From assembly GCA_002499705.1 (NCBI GenBank), contig DAMU01000079.1:1-35521 (forward strand): a DNA stretch of 35,521 nt, given 5' to 3'. Made by a program: the position numbers and the translations under genes. This DNA is from Euryarchaeota archaeon UBA91 (GTDB taxonomy: Archaea; Thermoplasmatota; Poseidoniia; Poseidoniales; Poseidoniaceae). Below, piece after piece: positions 33,719 to 35,521 of this stretch (positions are counted from its first letter, which is position 1; each line of letters begins with the position of its first letter). The notes beneath the pieces were generated by a model. The model ran no database searches and was not told the origin of the DNA. It saw nothing but the letters and a program-made list of their open reading frames with translations.

Positions 33719-34516
33719 ATGGCAGAGGCAGAAAGGCTGGTCAATGCTGTTGATGAGTTGTTTGATTCACCCGGTGGTGAGATCCTTGCTTCACTTCGAA
33801 CATACTTAAGAATGAGAATAAAGATGCTTGCAGTGGTATTTGGTATCGGTTTCATTGCGACGTTCCCACTTACAAAACGATTCATCTCTTGGCTTATCGA
33901 TCCTGCTCGATTACCAGAGAATGTCGATATCATCGTCATCAGTCCTGTTGAGTTCATTCTGCTGCAGGTCCAACTTGCAGCTCAAGTTGGCTTGGTATGT
34001 ATGGTGATTGTATTGGTGGCAGACGGTGGTTGGCGAGCCAGTAAAAACCTGGCAGTTCGGCAACGTCTTGCGGAACTCAAAGTACAATCTCCGCGTCCGA
34101 ACAGTACACTGGTTTTGACTTTCTTCTTTGCATTTCTTCTTTTGATGAGTGGGGTTGCGTATGCGTGGAATTGGCTTATTCCAATGCTACTCGAATACTT
34201 GAGTAACGATGCGCAGGCTGCAGGATTGTCAACTGAATGGAGGCTTACGAGTTATACCGGGTTTATCTCAAATCTAGCAGTTGCTTCTGGCATCGGATTT
34301 CAAGCCCCGTTAGTCACTACCCTCATTCTTCGAATGAAAATCGTGCGCAGAACAACTGTACGCTCGTATCGCCGCCACATATGGTTCAGCGCTTTTTTGC
34401 TCGGAGCATTACTTTCACCGCCAGACCCGCTATCGCTGTTTTTGGTTGCTATGCCAGTCATTATCTTGTTTGAGGCTGCCCTGATTCTTGATTCACTCAC
34501 GCGTCAAGAGCAGTGA
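33719..34516 (+). CDS. tatC: TatC, Sec-independent protein translocase subunit
   Basis: Core receptor of the Tat pathway, which exports folded proteins carrying a twin-arginine signal. From ATG 33719 it is 265 aa. An N-terminal amphipathic helix is followed by six hydrophobic segments (for example 39-57, 85-106, 132-157, 182-204, 222-240). The C-terminal stretch SYRRHIWFSAFLLGALLSPPDPLSLFLVAMPVIILFEAAL is the TatC signature. The frame continues to GTG 33683 and ATG 33695; a TATA-like TTATGAG at 33690 would allow a leaderless start at 33719, but this is unsure. No tatA is in the window. It is downstream of PAP2 by 48 bases and ends with a 20-base convergent overlap with the PHP gene. Confidence 0.9.
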   Translation: MAEAERLVNAVDELFDSPGGEILASLRTYLRMRIKMLAVVFGIGFIATFPLTKRFISWLIDPARLPENVDIIVISPVEFILLQVQLAAQVGLVCMVIVLVADGGWRASKNLAVRQRLAELKVQSPRPNSTLVLTFFFAFLLLMSGVAYAWNWLIPMLLEYLSNDAQAAGLSTEWRLTSYTGFISNLAVASGIGFQAPLVTTLILRMKIVRRTTVRSYRRHIWFSAFLLGALLSPPDPLSLFLVAMPVIILFEAALILDSLTRQEQ

Positions 34517-35396
34517 GTGCATCTTTCAACTGAAGAGGCAACGATGCGGTTGGAACAGCCATACGCCCCGGACTTTGATTATACTTCATTCCGTGAAAAT
34601 CAGATCCGCAGGTCGTGCCAAGTGAGGCTTCTTTGGCAGCAGACCACAATTGTAATCTGTATGAATCAAGATGACTTCGATGAAAACATTCGATTGCATC
34701 AACTCCTGAATCACGGCAAAAATCCGTCAAATCACCGGTGTCCACGCAGTAGTACAACGGGTGGGCAAGAGAGGTAATTCCACCTGCAGCATGTACGGCT
34801 TCGCACGCTTCAGCGATACTCGGCTTAACACGAGTAATGTGAACAGGCTTCCCGTCACCAATCCATTTATCGAAGGCTTCTTGCCGAGTTTCAACATACC
34901 CTTGTTTGACCATCTCGTCAGCCAAGTGAGGGCGTCCCACTGAATCTCCAGCTCGAGCGAGAACTGCATCCAAATCAAGAGAGATTCCAAGTTCGTCTAA
35001 TTGCTCAACCATGGCAACCATGCGGGGAACTCTGCCTTCTCCGAGCGGGGCAAGCCATTTTTTAAAATCCAAGTGTTGCTCACTCTGAAAAACCATGTCC
35101 GGAAAATACGCTAACAGGTGCCATGAATCCGAGGCTCGTTCACGTTGATGCTTTTCCATCACCTCCACATTCGGCTCTAACCCAGGCATGCACGTCAATT
35201 CAACACCGGGAATAAAGACGATACCTTCCTCTTCAGCGGCTCTTTTCGCATCCTCCCAACCTGAAATTGTATCGTGGTCAGTGAGTGACCAAAAACGGAC
35301 ATTGGAATTTGCCATCATCCGTGCAACTTCATCAACCGAATGTTGACCATCACTGTTTGTGGAATGGCTGTGAAGGTCAAACTTTTCAGTCCACAT
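34497..35396 (-). CDS. PHP-domain metal-dependent phosphoesterase
   Basis: PHP domain, probably a nucleotide or oligonucleotide phosphatase of the YciV/RNase AM (3',5'-nucleoside bisphosphate phosphatase) type. From ATG 35396 the protein is 299 aa. Metal ligands appear in order: DLHSHSTNSDG (7-17), LTDHDTISG, PGVELTC, HLLAYF, a conserved SVGRPHLADEMV (typical of this subfamily), SLAHPLYY and GSDFHG. Upstream in frame are TTG 35408 (with GAGGT 7 bases before it) and TTG 35444. The gene lies 44 bases downstream of another minus-strand gene, and a 7+7 bp inverted repeat occupies part of that gap. Confidence 0.9.
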   Translation of the reverse strand: MWTEKFDLHSHSTNSDGQHSVDEVARMMANSNVRFWSLTDHDTISGWEDAKRAAEEEGIVFIPGVELTCMPGLEPNVEVMEKHQRERASDSWHLLAYFPDMVFQSEQHLDFKKWLAPLGEGRVPRMVAMVEQLDELGISLDLDAVLARAGDSVGRPHLADEMVKQGYVETRQEAFDKWIGDGKPVHITRVKPSIAEACEAVHAAGGITSLAHPLYYCVDTGDLTDFCRDSGVDAIECFHRSHLDSYRLQLWSAAKEASLGTTCGSDFHGMKYNQSPGRMAVPTASLPLQLKDALTALDA

Positions 35397-35421
35397 GTGA
35401 TAACCCAAGAGCCCGACCTCT

Positions 35422-35441
35422 ATTGAACTATGGAGTTCAAT
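35422..35441. repeat. Inverted repeat upstream of the PHP gene
   Basis: ATTGAAC and GTTCAAT flank a 6-base spacer. The repeat begins at the stop codon of the upstream gene and lies 26-45 bases before ATG 35396. It could be an operator or a short hairpin between two cistrons. No T-run follows on the transcribed strand. Confidence 0.4.
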
Positions 35442-35521
35442 CAAAACAAATCATCAAGATTTGGAAGACTCGGCGCTGAAGGTATTTCAACGGTTTTAGG
35501 AGATTCTTGGCTCAATAAATC
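35441..35521 (-). CDS. C-terminal fragment of an unidentified gene (cut by window edge)
   Basis: An open frame on the minus strand enters from the right edge and ends at TGA 35441-35443. The 26 readable residues include SPKTVEIPSAPSLPNLDDLF at the C terminus. This low-complexity, Pro/Ser-rich acidic tail has no recognisable family. It is on the same strand as the PHP gene and may be in one operon with it. Confidence 0.45.
   Translation of the reverse strand, partial: DLLSQESPKTVEIPSAPSLPNLDDLF

Overview
The window looks like a chromosomal segment of a planktonic euryarchaeon, most probably Marine Group II (Candidatus Poseidoniales). This is inference from gene content and not a database match. 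Archaeal hallmarks are a full-length archaeosine tRNA-guanine transglycosylase with a PUA domain, archaeal-type NMN adenylyltransferase (NadM), CTP-dependent riboflavin kinase (RibK), a DRG-type GTPase and TATA-box promoters. Bacterial-looking genes are mixed in (GrpE, SufE, TatC, a DnaA-like AAA+ protein). Shine-Dalgarno motifs of the GGAGGTG type precede many starts, and stop/start overlaps (ATGA, TGATG, TAATG) are frequent.

Layout. 1-4.4 kb: the edge of a radical SAM gene, pdxT, then divergently a class V aminotransferase and nadM; on the minus strand a small Lys/Ala-rich protein, grpE and an unknown gene. 4.4-5.6 kb: DRG GTPase. 5.6-11.3 kb: an iron-sulfur assembly block, sufC-sufB-sufD-sufS-sufE-sufT on the minus strand, with a NifU-like scaffold gene divergent from sufC across a shared self-complementary TATA-like element. 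11.3-13.6 kb: tgtA, whose zinc site is degenerate. 13.7-19.2 kb: a compact operon of two ABC ATPase/ABC-2 permease pairs followed by a possible CrtC/AttH-like protein. 19.3-21.9 kb: a membrane protein with a bacterial-PH-like domain, a small helical protein and truA. 21.9-23.7 kb: ribK and a glycine C-acetyltransferase-like enzyme. 23.7-25.0 kb: two unknown membrane proteins.

25.1-29.7 kb holds the most unusual unit. It is a translationally coupled three-gene operon encoding a DUF835 protein, a DnaA-like AAA+ protein with Arg in place of the Walker A Lys and no DNA-binding domain IV, and a YkgJ-like Cys-cluster protein. A perfect 7-bp hairpin that buries the Shine-Dalgarno, and a 13-codon upstream ORF, precede it. 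29.8-35.5 kb: citrate synthase; a glycerophosphodiesterase whose catalytic HRG motif sits at the C terminus (apparent circular permutation); a divergent PAP2-type lipid phosphatase or transferase; TatC; a PHP phosphoesterase; and the 3' end of another gene.

No rRNA, tRNA, CRISPR array, insertion sequence or prophage was recognised. No gene-free stretch reaches 300 bases.
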